A stretch of 64,000 bases of DNA from Rutpela maculata (Eukaryota > Arthropoda > Insecta > Coleoptera > Cerambycidae), in the NCBI GenBank assembly GCA_936432065.2, contig OW386287.2, forward strand, positions 192,509,729 to 192,573,728, in the 5' to 3' direction. Under the pieces are notes generated by a model. That model worked only from the letters and a program-made list of their open reading frames with translations, had not been told where the DNA came from and did not search any database. Within the stretch, counting starts at the first letter, position 1. Each line of letters starts with the position of its first letter. Of the stretch, positions 33,775 through 46,080 are shown one piece after another. The position numbers were made by a program, and so were the translations under genes.

Positions 33775-34740
33775 CTAGTCCATCTTGAAAAAATGACCGT
33801 TAAAATAGACTTTTCTCAAAAATTTCCCTTCCTGTTAGCTCTACCCTAAAATTAGGTATTGCCAATATAGTAAAAAAATGCAAAACTATTTGTCTCTATT
33901 ATTATTTTACAATTTACATCCAGAATGGTGAAAATTTGTGCTCTGTTGCAGATTTTTGCAATTATCTCCCGTTGCTCTTACGTAATAGTTAGTTATTATG
34001 AATATTGTAGACTATAAAATTATCCAACTTTCGTTTAAACAATTTTTTTCCACAGTCAATTGTTTAAAAATTACAGCAGTTCGAAGTTTGAATAAGTTTC
34101 TTGAATTTCAAAAAAATATCTGACGTTATAATCTCATTATTAATTTTGCATAAACAATAAAATTAACTTACATCCTATTAGTGTTATTTCTTTAAAAGAA
34201 TGAATTTAAACCAAATTTTCCGAGTTTCCACTAATCTGTCAACACAACAATTTGTCTCATTTGCTAATACTTTGCGATTTACACTCGCCTAAAAATGCTT
34301 CACTGCTAATTTTTGCATTTATCTCCTCATTGCTCCTACACGTAGTAATTAGGTATTATCGATATTTTAGATGATATAATTTCCTAAAACATTTGATTAA
34401 ACAATTTTCTTCCACTATCAATTGTTTATAAATTATAGCAGCCCGAAAATTATATCATTTTTCAAAGTTTGAGCTGCAGTAATTTCAAAAAAAAAAGCTC
34501 ATCGTGAAAGAAAATTGTTTAAACAAAAATTATGCTAACTAGCGTTTAACGTAGCCTGGGCGTGGTCAAATATCAAAATAGCCTAAAACGTAAAATATTA
34601 ACAGCTGAGAAAGTTGTAGCTTTTTTCATTTTATACGATATTGGTAATACCTAATTTTAGCGTAAAACTAACAAGAAAGAAGATAATTGAGAAAATCTGT
34701 TTTGGCTCTCATTGTTTCTACATGGCGGCAGTAGAGAACA
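33775..34740. mobile_element. Inverted-repeat element with two internal 365-bp tandem units
   Basis: The ends carry an AAAATTAGGTATT block in opposite orientation (about 33,855 and 34,650) preceded by TTTTCTCAA...TTCC-TGTTAG text. Between them, 33,960-34,320 and 34,325-34,690 are direct copies (CAATTTTTTCCACAGTCAAT against CAATTTTCTTCCACTATCAA). An isolated end occurs at 835-985. No coding region is present. Confidence 0.65.
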
Positions 34741-34975
34741 ACATTAATTAATCATTGTGGTTACCCTCCCCTACATTACACATATAGACAAAAAATTCCT
34801 TGCAGGAATTATTCACGAATATCCCCCGTTCTTTTGCTCTACAGACTGTATTATAAGTAAGTGCTCTTCCTGCTACTGTGGTATTGTTTTGTGGTCAGTT
34901 CTACTCACCGCAGAAACAGAAAAATTTTGTTTACCTAGCTCGTTACAAACAATTCACTGTGGTGCGGTTACATTA

Positions 34976-36527
34976 TAGTTTTTTTTTTCGAGGAGGGGAA
35001 ACCCACGTGGGCTGCCCATCCCACCCCACTGGAATAGGTCTGAGTGTCAGCAGCCTCTAACTGACTAAACCCCTCCTCCTCTCTAAAGAATACTCCTAGG
35101 ACACTGCAGCCTCCTGGGCTTATTGTGCTCTCCCTGTTTACACTCTCCATTTTAATATTCCTGTATCACTGACAGGGTAATACAGCTTGTTTTGATGGTT
35201 TCCGGGTCTGTCAGTGTTTACCCGTAGATATTATGTCTTCTGCGGTCCAACGCCTCGCAGTCATGTATAATATGTTCCACAGTTTCTGGTACCTTACCGC
35301 ACAGTCTGCAGTTAAAGTTGCCAGCAAAATTTCCGATTAACGGGAAAATCTCCCGTCAGAAGACCTGTTATGGTTCTCAACTGGATCCTGTTCTTTGTGA
35401 GCAGTTCTTCAGTTTGTTTTGAACATGGTCCATTGATAAGTGTCTTCCCATGTCGATTTCCTGGAATATTTCTCCAGTAGTGGTTGTGTTTACTCTTGAC
35501 AAAGTCTTTAATTACCCTTCTGGTTGAGCCTTTTGTGATGCCCAACGCGAGTTTCTGGACCATAGAATACATCAGCTGCTCCTTGTCTAGCAAGTTCGTC
35601 AGCTTTTTCGTTGCCCTCTATACTGGTATAGTTCCGCTCACCCAGAATTTTGACCTCTTCGTGACAGTCCCAAACCAATCTGTTGTTAGAGGCTAGTGCC
35701 TTAAGTGCCGCCTGCAATTGAGATCTGCTGGTTCACATATCGTCATTTGACATTCTCGCGTACACAATCGAGTACAGCCAGAATTTCTGTCTGGAATACA
35801 GTGAAGTGCTGTCCAAGAGAGAGACTTATACTCGCTCTTGGTCTTTCACCATGTATTCCTGCTCCAATTCCTGATTCCATCCTGGACTCGTCGGTATACC
35901 AGGCCAGGCCTTTGCGTAAAACATCAGGAGCACCTCTCATCCATTCCTTCCTATCTTCAATGGCGATGGTGAAGGGCTTGTTGAATGTAATTTTGGTGTC
36001 ATTTAGTCCGACCTCGTGCTCAATAGAAGATCCGCTACAATTTTTATTATCCTCATGTGCCCCGAGTTGCCTCCAATAGGAGTAAGGTTCTGAGAATTTT
36101 GTAGCCTGTAAGCTCCCATTCTGGCCTCCCTCTGAATCACAAGACTGGAGGGAAGCCTAATAGGGTCTCCATGGTTGCTATTGGGGAGCTTTTCATTGCA
36201 CTTGTAATTCCCAGGTAGGCCAATGTCTGCACCCGGGTCTGCCTGTTAGCTGCTGTGGTTTGAGTGACCTTGCGCCACAAAACTAAGGTTGCGTATGTGA
36301 TGGTGGGTCTTATTACATTGCTATAGAGCCAGTGCACCATACCAGGATTGAGCCCCATGTCTTGCCATACAATTGTCTGCATGTTGCCAGTATGGCAACA
36401 GATTTATGTATGACTCTGTCTAGGTGTGGTTCCAGGTAAGTTTGGAGTCTATAATGACTCCAAGGTAGTTTGCCTCCCCCGACATCTGTAATTGTTTGTC
36501 TTGGAGAACTAGAGGACCCTATTTATA
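34976..36527 (-). mobile_element. 5'-truncated LINE with 9-bp target duplication
   Basis: GTTACATTA occurs at 34,967-34,975 and 36,528-36,536. Between them lies a minus-strand LINE whose 3' end is a short A tail (T run at about 34,979-34,989). The 5' end is cut inside the RT thumb. The structure is that expected from target-primed reverse transcription of a partial copy. Confidence 0.85.
35000..36527 (-). pseudogene. RT thumb, RNase H and C-terminal region of an R1/LOA-type LINE
   Basis: Minus-strand reading in order: ANYLGVIIDSKLTWN (about 36,460), NPGMVHWLYSNVIRPTITYA and ITSAMKSSPIATMETLLGFP (36,370-36,150), then an RNase H domain: WYTDESRMESGIGAGIHGE (about 35,900, first Asp present), FQTEILAVLDC (about 35,790, Glu), SIEGNEKADELARQG (about 35,610). 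The second Asp block is not in frame near 35,710. After it come NHYWRNIPGNRHGKTLINGP, RIQLRTITGLLTGD and a Cys/His block (NCRLCGKVPETVEHIIHDC, about 35,325-35,270). RNase H after RT is known in the I, R1 and LOA/Outcast groups. Frameshifts break it into several frames. Confidence 0.85.
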
Positions 36528-36539
36528 GTTACATTAATG

Positions 36540-38120
36540 AAGTGAAGTGAAGTGTTTTAAGTTTGACGCGTATGTCTGTATGTCTGTCTATGTGGCTATC
36601 TGTGACTTCATATCTCTTTAACGATTTTGATGCGATTTTCTTTATTTGAAAGATCAGTTTGTTGAAGAGGTATTTAGTAAGGTTTAACCTCGGTAGACAT
36701 TCTTAGAGATACACATCATCAATAGAATTCATTATTCTCACGTAGCTCTGTAATGTTTCAACCGATATCGATGTGGCTTTCTTTGCATGATAGTATATTA
36801 TGAGATGATTATAGGATGCGATAGGGAGTTTTTAATAAGTTTCAATTTTACTTGTGAAATAATTAAATAAATTATGGACTGAAGTGAAGTCTTATTTGAG
36901 GGTCACATTACTTTTCACTTACATTGTACAAAACCTATTTAATAATCTAAGATCTGACAATCTATAATCTATAACAATTTCAATATTCGCTTGTCATTTC
37001 TTGCCACTAGCTGAGTAATTTTTAAATTTCCAAGGCGTACTAAGTTCGGCTGAATGAAAGTCATGTAAATAGCTCCATCAGCAGTGAAGTATGGCCAACT
37101 AGATTTGCTGTGGAATAAAGTTCTTTACAAATGAAAGGGCTCACCAGCCTACTACGTTAATTGCGCCATTATGTCGTCTCTAAATGAAGCCGCTTAAAGT
37201 ATTTCTTATCCACGCAAATGTTCATTTGCGTTAAAGACTTCTTACCTTTGAGGTTTCTAACTTAAAACTACGTAAAAGGGGAAAATATGCTCAAAATTGC
37301 GAGATTTACAAAATAGGATATGTGTTTTAACATCAGTTTGGTCACCTTATCAAATAACTATTTGATTTAATCAAACAGAATATTATAACCGGGCCATTTT
37401 TTTAAAGTAATCATCGTAGAAAAATGTATATAAAAATGTGTTTCATAACAAGCTGAAATCAAATATCGGATAAGAAATGATCATATTTTACATACGGGCG
37501 CGCGCGTAAACTGTAAACTTAGAGGCGCGTAAACTGTAATTTTTATAAAATCCAAAAATGTACAAGATGCCGAAACTGCAATGCACAGTGCGTTTCTCAG
37601 ATTCGTATATTAAGAGATAATATATCAATTTAACGTTAAAATGTTTTTGAATTATTTAAGACTATTAGCAGTTGGTCCCTGCCGAATGAAAATATCATTT
37701 TTTTTTCAAAGGAAAATATGCCAGAGAGCATATAATACTCTATCGATATTAAGTTATATGTGCCATAGAGAATGATCAGCAGAGGTGTGTAAAGAGTCAT
37801 GTTTTATAAAAACTACATATTATAATATTGCAACAAAATATTACTAAGGTTATTGATTAAGCATACAAAAATGCGGAGATACTAGATATTGAAACTGTAA
37901 TATACAATATTGTGTCTCACAGATTTGAAATAACTTTACGTGGATTGCTAACTGGAAATATCTATTGAACGCGTAATCTGTGTTACTTCAAAGAAAGATA
38001 TGCAAAATTGCATAGTAGATTGAGGTTGGACCATATCCGTTATACAGGGTGATTGTCAGAGATCTGTAAATAGTCAGGTTGTCCCACTTAAAACTCCCGG
38101 AGCCATTTTCTCGATAACTA
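36540..38120. other. No gene recognised
   Basis: Begins with a GAAGTGAAGTGAAGT tract and a TCTGTATGTCTGTCTATGTG tract of a kind seen in transposable-element tails, then AT-rich DNA. No coding or RNA gene is supported. Confidence 0.35.
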
Positions 38121-38122
38121 AA

Positions 38123-38650
38123 AGAGATTAGAGAATATTATTTAGGTATTAAGCAAATCACAACTTACACACTTTATTATTTATTATCAAATTACCTACT
38201 TTCTGTATATTATTACCCTAATCTGGGCACGCTAATATACTAATTAGGTAAATACTTTAAAACACTCATTATTGGAGAACCAATCAATACAACTCTCTTC
38301 TTGCTAATACTGACTTAGTATTGAATTACATGATAGGACTCATAGCATTTTAAAACAAAAAATATATTAAAAATACTTAAACCATTTATTTAATATCACT
38401 CATTCACATTTTTTATTTAATATGAAATTATCTACATTCTTTATATTGGTTACTTAATCTGGTCACGCTAATATACTACTTAGGAAAACACTTTAAAACG
38501 TTCATCATTGGAGAAGCAATCAAAACAACTACTCTTCTAGCTAATACTGGCGAAGTATTGAATTACATGATAGGATTCCTAGCATTTTAAGGCAAAAAAA
38601 TGTATTGAAAATACTCAAATCATTTACTGAAATTCAGTCATTCGCAACAA
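38123..38650 (+). repeat. 236-bp dimer repeat, locus 1
   Basis: Two tandem units with a 236-bp period. Unit A carries TCTGGGCACGCTAATATAC (about 38,223) and unit B TCTGGTCACGCTAATATAC (about 38,459). Both share CTAATACTG-AGTATTGAATTACATGATAGGA. The copy begins GAGAATATTATTTAGGTATT and ends near TCATTCGCAACAA. The same A-B order recurs at 53.7 kb, and rearranged at 41.3 kb. Confidence 0.85.
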
Positions 38651-38843
38651 TGGACCTTTTCAGTGATTTTTTTATTGCTTTATGTGATAATGTTTTATAA
38701 AAAAAATCGGCGTATTTTTTTTAGCATGATTTCTATCGAAAAAAAAAAATTAAAAGTATAGAAATAAAGCGCGCGCTTTGAACGTGACGTCACGCACTCA
38801 CCTTAGTGACGTCGACGAGCCTACGACCTTCATAAAGTTGGTT

Positions 38844-39521
38844 CCATGGAAGTATAAAGGATGGAAGGCTCACCTCGTAAGCGACTGGACCGGGCTTATG
38901 TTATCAATATGCAAGAGAGAGGGAAAACAAACAATCCCTCAAAACCGGAGGTAGAGGACGCGGGACTGGGGCAGAATTAAAGTAATAGAAAACGGTAGCT
39001 CTGCGAAAGCGCTAACTTCGCACACAATAATCCAGATCGCGCGCCATCTTTAAATTTGAACATCATACGCGTTTAATGCTATCCAAGCAATGTTGTCGCT
39101 TGTAACGTTTTTTTCCAGTATCGCGATGGTATGAAACCCCATGAATAAACCACATTACAAAATGATATCTTACCAACGCGCTATAAGAAATCCTCACTAG
39201 CTTTATTCGTTTTCCGTTTTTTGCTTTTTGCGAATACGCATTTTCCCCAAATACTTTTACGTCTACAATAATATTGACATCCGAAACGTTTTGAAGGCGA
39301 GGCGTAGAAATAAATGCGGCAACCTCGAAATAATTCGTGTCCAAAAACTCGCGCAGGCGCTTAACCTACTATTTCTCTTATTTTGAAATCGTTATGCGGA
39401 GGCGGAGCATAGATATACTAGGGGGTTTAATCACAGCCTAATTGTTTGGTAGGCTGTGGTTTAATGTTGGTTAACAGGCTTAGAGATATAGATGGGCCTT
39501 CCATCCTTTATACTTCCATGG
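38844..39521. mobile_element. 678-bp TIR element with TTGGTT target duplication
   Basis: The ends are perfect inverted repeats of about 25 bases starting CCATGGAAGTATAAAGGATG. TTGGTT lies just outside both ends (38,838-38,843 and 39,522-39,527), or TTGGTTCC if the terminal CC is counted. The interior is less AT-rich than its surroundings and has one exact TGACGTCA just to the left (38,785-38,792). A 93-codon minus-strand frame (39,063-39,344) has no recognised domain and may be incidental. Confidence 0.8.
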
Positions 39522-39524
39522 TTG

Positions 39525-41115
39525 GTTCCCTGCTCTTTGACAATTGACGTTGAAATTGACACTTTGACAGTCGTTTCTCTTTAGTTTGGATTTTTGTGTT
39601 TAGAAAATGTTTAAAGAGTGATTTGTACCAACATGTACAAATAACAACATAAATTGTCCAATCAACTTTCGGCAGATTTTCTGCACTTCCTTTAGAAAAT
39701 CCTGGCTCTATTTTCTTCCACTATTATAGGCGTCTGAATTTAAGATGCCAGCGCCGAAGTGGAGAACTCGTGAACTAATTATAGGCTTTTTATTTATTTG
39801 TGTGGAGAATACTTATGTTGATATTTTTCTGTTTATTGTTATTTTTGGCGTTAAAAATAATAGCATTAATAATATATGATCTAAAGGTTTGTAAGATTTT
39901 GTTGTAAGTGATTTGCAAGACGTTAATGGCATTATTCAGCAAAATTCATATATTTTTTAGGTTATCTAGTTTTTCCCTTGAAAAGTACAGTTTCTTCGAC
40001 ATAAACGGTGCCTGGCTAGTTAAATATTAATAAACTTAAATATTTCTAAATTTATGTACAGTTGTAGTTTAAATCACTTTTTTTTTCAGGAAACATGAGT
40101 GACATATAGGTTAAGCATATTGCAATGTATGGAACATTTGTAAAGCACTAAAAATGTAAAAATTCTAAGTGTGTGTATGAAGGGGAATATGATTTAAATG
40201 CAGGATATATTATTTTGTGTGGTACAACCCATATTCAACACAAAACTTAATAAATAAATGTGTATGCTCTATGTTTATAAACAAGTGTCTCAGATTCAAA
40301 TACCCATGAAATTAGTGGTACATTGAATATAACTGAAAAGACATTTATTAATTCAAATACCCATGAAATTAGTGGTACATTGAATATAACTGAAAAGACA
40401 TTTATTAATTCTTTAAGTAAAATAAATGAAACAGTATTTTGTAAAATATGAAATAGAAATATTCAGGGGTTAAAACATAATAGTGCATGGTGCAATAGTA
40501 TACATTACTTTTAGATATACTGGAATTACATATATTTACTTATTTCAAAAATTTCACTTACAATGTGTGATTGTCTAGGATATTATTATTGCTACCCGGG
40601 CCAAGGTTATTTGCACCAGCTTTTTCCCTCTCAATGCCTGGTTAAAGGTCTCTACATCAAAGAGGGTATGTTTTGAACATTGTCGTGCCAACTCAACTTT
40701 CACGAGTTGTCCCTGCAATCTACAAAGGATACCGACTAGGTTGGCTCCAGCAAATTGTAGCCCCTTTAAATGCTATCATATTTTTAATAACTTAGCATCT
40801 CAGTTTATCATTTACTTATTGTTGATATCATCGTACACAAAGAGACAATAACAGAAAAGCCCACAAAGTGTAAACAATAAACATGTGTCAGTTGTGGTGT
40901 GATATTAGTGGCTATTAGGCGTTCTGGCAAATGCTGCCAACATAAGTCCGGGATGCGTGACGTCACTCAGCCTCAAGATCAAACGAGTGTTCAAATTGCC
41001 GTAAAAAATGTTTATTTTTTTATTAAACACTGTGAGATTTATATTGAAACAGAGTTGCACAAGGTGAATCTCTATCAGTTAACTTTCAAATAAATATATT
41101 TGTTTTGAGATTTAA
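39525..41115. other. No gene recognised; contains a tandem duplication
   Basis: Mostly AT-rich sequence. A stretch at 40,590-40,760 is more complex but has no open frame of note. TGACGTCA occurs at 40,958-40,965. I assign no gene. Confidence 0.35.
40294..40407. repeat. Perfect 57-bp tandem duplication
   Basis: 40,294-40,350 and 40,351-40,407 are identical (ATTCAAATACCCATGAAATT start). Perfect identity in otherwise eroded DNA implies a recent duplication or an assembly artefact. Confidence 0.95.
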
Positions 41116-41117
41116 GA

Positions 41118-42140
41118 ATCTAGTGAAAGGCCCATTATTGAACCTTACATTCTATTTCAATTCTAGAAAAGTTGTACAATTTTCTTTAGAACTCGTTATT
41201 TCCCATCAGCAGAGTGTAGAAACATTCATTCATTATTTGTAAACCTATTCTTGATTTATTTTTACAATTAATTATTTTTTATTTATTTGTTTTCAGCATG
41301 ATTAAGGAATATTATTTAGTATGAAGCAAATCACAACTTATCATTTTATTATTTATTATGAAATTACCTACTTTCTGTATATTGTTGCCCTAATCTGGGC
41401 ACGCTAATTAGTTGGGTAAATACTTTAAAATACTCATTATTGGAGAATCAATCAAAACAACTATTCTAGCTAATACTGACCAAGTATTGAATTGCATGAT
41501 AGAACTCTTAGCATTTTGAAGCAAAGAAATATATTAAAAAGACTTGAGTCATTTATTTAAATTCAGCCATTCCCCCTTTTTTTATTTACCAATTTACAGA
41601 AAGTAGATAATTTCACATTATATAAAAAATTGATTTAAGTATTTTTAATATATTTTTTTTTCTTTAAAATGCTAAGGGTCCTAACATGTAATTCAATACT
41701 TCGTCAGTATTAGCTAGAAGAGTTTTGATTGATTGTTTTGATTGGTTCTCCAATAATGAGTGTTTTAAAGTGTTTTCCTAAGTAGTATATTAGCGTGACC
41801 AGATTAAGTTACCAATATACAGAAAGTAGATAATTTCATATTAAATAAAAAAGTGTGAATGAGTGAATTTAAATAAATGAATTAAGTATTTTTAATATAT
41901 ATTTTTTTGCTTTAGAAAGCTAAGCTACCATGTAATTCAATACTTCGTCAGTATTAGCTAGAAGAGTAGTTGTTTTGATTGGTTCTCCAATAATTAGCGT
42001 TTTAATGTATTTACCTAACTAGCATATTAGCGCGCCTAAATTAGGGCAACAGTATACAGAATGTAGGTAATTTCATAATAAATAATAAAGTGTGTAATTA
42101 GTTGTGATTTGTTTAATACCTTATTAACATACTCTAAACA
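41118..42140. repeat. 236-bp dimer repeat, locus 2, partly inverted
   Basis: It begins with the B-side flank (ATTGAACCTTACATTCTATT, about 41,134) and the TTACAATTAATTATTTTTTA text, then the unit A start (GGAATATTATTTAGTATGAA) and one forward unit A to about 41,580. From about 41,590 to 42,140 two units follow in inverted order (B then A reading right to left): TTAGCGTGACCAGATTAAG near 41,790 and TTAGCGCGCCTAAATTAGGG near 42,026. So forward and inverted units meet tail to tail. Confidence 0.85.
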
Positions 42141-42225
42141 TGATGAAAACAAATAAATAAAAAATAATTAATCGTAAAAATAAAATTAAAAGAGATATTT
42201 GAATTCTGTTAAAGGTACCTAGTAG

Positions 42226-42421
42226 CAGTGGCGGCTCGTCAGGGGAGGCAGGGGAGGCTGAGCCTCCTTTTGGAAGAAGCAGCATATCTTCCAATCTTCC
42301 AAAAATCCGTTGTACTACCTCGGGGGTGGTGCGGAAATGTACAAATTGTAATCGTATTTCAAGTTAATTGTCTTTCAAAATATTAAGCCTCCTCTGCAGA
42401 CAATATCACGAGCCGCCACTG
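42226..42421. mobile_element. 196-bp hAT-like MITE
   Basis: Ends CAGTGGCGGCTCGT and ACGAGCCGCCACTG are perfect inverted repeats. The 8-bp target duplication CCTAGTAG is at 42,218-42,225 and 42,422-42,429. The 8-bp duplication and CAGTGGCGG terminus are typical of hAT-superfamily elements. It is internally deleted and non-coding. Confidence 0.95.
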
Positions 42422-42429
42422 CCTAGTAG

Positions 42430-45400
42430 AATATATAAATGACTTCAGTTTTGAGTAAAAATGGTCACTTTACAAATTGAAGTTGCGATGCAAAAAATTA
42501 TTAAATCTCAGGAACATTTAAAAGAGGTACATGTGATAGGGTATTACATTCTAAGCAACTTTTATAATATGAAAAATTTTTGAAAAATCATTGGTTTTCG
42601 AGATATTAGAACTATATAATTTTTTATGTAGCAAAAATCGTATTTTTTTCCAAATTTAACCATACGTGCATTTTACGATATACAAATGTATAATTATCTA
42701 AAATATACAGGCTGTCATGAAACAACGAAAAACTATGTTGCAGGGGCCTGGGCCCACTTTAAAAGGCGGCCCCAAAGGCTGCTAAACCTCGAACGCAGGG
42801 TAGGGTGGTCACCCTGTGCCCTGAACAAAATTTTAATATTTTACGTGCAGTACCCCCTCTGCAATAAGCTAGTGAGGAGGAAGTCTCACACGGCCGACTA
42901 CTCAGGTCCTTGGGGGTGGCTTCGATAATTGGGGTGGTGTAGGTGGTCAGATATAAAAGACAACGTCGTTCTAATTTAACATTTTATACAATATCAGGGT
43001 ACGTAGTACAAAATCTTTCACAATTATCACCGATAACTCGGTACGCAGTACAAGTGTCACAATATATTCTAATAAGTGGGGCCCACACACTTAACCTAAT
43101 ATTCACAAAATATCTTACAAAATAATAAATCCTTTAAAAATGTACAAAAGGTCATATGCCAGAAGCGTGACAAAAACTACAATTGACCCAAGGTACGTTA
43201 AAACATAAAATTACTTAAAATTATTGACATCTATTTGTGAAATAAGGCAATGCTATTAAGTGAGTGAAGTAACGATATACAAAATGTACCAAATATTACT
43301 GAAATCTAATGTGTTACTGAGATTTACGTTACAAGCAAAATATTATCAATATTCCTTGAAAATGGACGTGGACGTAGAGTAGATGTACCGGATCCCTCGT
43401 TATAGAGAATATGATTCCGCTTACCTTTGGTAGTGTCTGAATACCTTTTCCCGTCCTACCAGGGTAGCGTAATTCAGGGTGATAACAGCCGCAGGTGGTA
43501 GACCATCTACGTAGAGTCTAAGGTAACATGCCGAGATCCCCAGTACCATACATACACAACATGTCAGTCAATCATCCACCATCTAGACACCAAAATCTGG
43601 ACTAGAGGTTGAAGCTAAGGTCAGGCTGGAAGTCCCTCGTAAAGTGTAGGATGTGACATAAAAGCTCAAGTGGAATACCAGTAACAGGTCCAAGTAAAAT
43701 CATAAGGTATCCATCCAAATAGCCATAAACCAACAAATAGATCCCAATACTTGTAATATACTCAACAATGAACAACTAACGAACGAACAAATCAACAGTC
43801 AAACAAACAAACAGCCCTGAGATGTGATGTGGGCTGAAAGAGGTCCTTTGCCGTCAAAATGGCAGTCCAAAATCTTGCATTCAGACGATGCCACGTGCTT
43901 TGAAAATTGACTTTATCCGGAAAATCCGTAGCTGCATTTCCCAAAACGATACTCCAAACCAAATGAAAATACAACTAATCTTGTCGTGATGAATACTTAA
44001 TCCCATATATGGAGCAAAACTTACTTGCTAAAACTCGTATTCAGACGACTCAATCTTCAAGCAGCAAAAGGAAAAAATGACCAAGAAGAAAATGTCCTCT
44101 GTCAAAATGTCAAGTTCTTGTCTTCCGTCTCGGTACGTTCAGAATTTCTACTCCACGGCGCACCCCACAACTAGAATAGATTTTCCTAACTTCGTTTATA
44201 TCCACAAATATTATCATAATATACTCTGAAAGCGATCCCCTCATAAATCTACCCACCAAAGAAGGTTTAATCAACAATACTGGCCATTGTAGAAGCTTTA
44301 CAAGGGCGTTTTTGCAATGCACTCTCTTAATGAATATCTGAACGCACTCACCCATACTACCTGTATCAAAGTATATTAAATGACCAGCGTAAGCCATTAG
44401 GTACTGCTATTATGCAACCAGTTATACTCTATTAATTCGCGAGAGACGGTATCAATAGGCTCAAATGTACAATAAAATTTGGGAAAATAACGAAAATTAG
44501 TACATAAATTTCTGGCCATTATTAAATGTGAAAATCGACCGTAACAACTAAAACTTGTACTTTTGGATTTTTGAAATTTTTTGGGAGAAATATATTAATA
44601 ACTTAATTCTTTAGCTATAATTTAGTTTAGGTTGATTTAGTTATATTTGTAATTATTTGTTATTTAATAAAAAGTTTAATAAAAAATTTAATAAAAAAAG
44701 TCAAAAAGAACTTAAAATTAAAATTCAAACCTTCTTCGCTAGAACTCCTTCTTGGTCACCGATCATAGGCGAAAATAGAAGTTTTTTCACATAATTGAAG
44801 AATAAATTTCCTCATTTTTTTTAACATTCAGTGTATTTAAGCAGGAAAATTAACGGTTAACATTAACAAAGGAATCAGCGAAAGTAATTTGTACACTGTC
44901 ATGTCACCTTGTCACCCCTGATGCCGTGTAAAGAAACAGGAAACAAAGGTATCCCATCAGAAAATCAGATTGTACTCTTTTATGAGAGTAAATTCACTTT
45001 CTAATGAGAACGACAGTGAAAATTAGTATTTAAACTGGAAGTAAAATTTTTCGAAGTAAGTAACTAAAATGCTGCGAAATAATTTATTATTTAATTTAAA
45101 GCATAAGCTTGGATTCGGAACGGATCACTTTGTAAAACCTAATTGGGCAAAGGGAAGTGAAAATGCAGTTAAAGCTGCTAGAAGGCCAATTTAAAGTAAA
45201 AAGTATACTGTACGTTATGAGGAAGAATTTCACTGTGCTAGTACGAAGGGAGAAACAATTTCTTAAACCTCCCAGATGGTAGTGAAACTCCGAAATAGCT
45301 ATAAAATATGTATGGCAAATAAAATGGCAGGAAGTGTTTCTAATGTTAAGTTAGTATAGCTACGTTGCATGGTAATGTATGAGCTCGTTTTTTTCAGAAG

Positions 45401-45670
45401 GTAATGTTCTAAATATTTTATTATTTCATTCGAAATGATATATTTGACTTGTAGAAACGCGTAACTGTCGGCAATAAATGTCTATAAATGAAGTGAACAT
45501 GTTTAATTTACTGATAATTTCTTTGGGAATTAAAGAATAAAGAAAAAGGAGACATGAAACAGGTTTAGCGGACAATATTTTATTAGACATTTAAAAGAAA
45601 ATCAATGGTAGCTCGAAAAGTTTACAACAGGTGGGAAGATCATATGTAATTCTAAACTTAAACAATTAAA
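42430..45670. other. No gene recognised; 3.2 kb of unassigned DNA
   Basis: Part of it (42,715-42,960 and 43,370-44,400) is more complex and less AT-rich than the rest of the window, so it may hold an old insertion or host sequence. The 95-codon minus-strand frame at 44,110-44,397 (KLLQWPVLLIKPSLVGRFMR) matches no family I know. A 41-codon ATG frame at 45,069-45,194 is too short to support. No terminal repeats were found. Confidence 0.35.
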
Positions 45671-45671
45671 C

Positions 45672-46080
45672 AATAGTATATTGTGTATTTAGGTGTGAAA
45701 GTAATACATTTCCGGACGACGATGCATCGACAAGCATCGAAGTCCGGGAATGTGCTTTCACACCGAAGTACACATACTATTTTCTCTGAAATCACAATAA
45801 ATATTATTATAAATTAAGGAATTTGTATTCAAGCAAAACATTTCTGCTTACAAATAAATGCAATTTTAATGTGAGTTGGTTTGTCTGCATGTATTATTTA
45901 CTGTCTAAAATATACATAAAAACGGAATGTTACTTTCCCGGCCTAGGCCCCCACATTCCCGTACGCTTTTTTATGTTCTTGACTTCGATACTTGTTGGCC
46001 TCGGCTAGCGCTTCGGCCAACAATTTGCATCGTCGTCCGGGAATGTATTGCTTTAACACCTAAATACACAATATACTATT
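45672..46080. mobile_element. MITE-like element with three related arms
   Basis: Arm a (45,672-45,729, AATAGTATATTGTGTATTTA start) is followed at once by its imperfect reverse complement, arm b (45,736-45,781), and again by a closer reverse complement, arm c (46,027-46,080). So a-b makes a hairpin of about 110 bases and a-c makes the element's terminal repeat. A GC-rich inner palindrome, TTGTTGGCC with GGCCAACAA (about 45,992-46,023), lies next to arm c. Confidence 0.8.

Noticed and set aside
35484..36079. Plus-strand ORFs of 70 and 124 codons
   Set aside because: They are antisense to the RNase H and C-terminal region of the minus-strand LINE.
44110..44397. 95-codon minus-strand ORF as a host gene exon
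   Set aside because: No family is recognised and no splice sites or neighbouring exons can be supported, although the region is more complex than its surroundings.
45069..45194. 41-codon ATG ORF (MLRNNLLFNLKHKLGFGTDH start)
   Set aside because: Too short to support without conservation or expression evidence.
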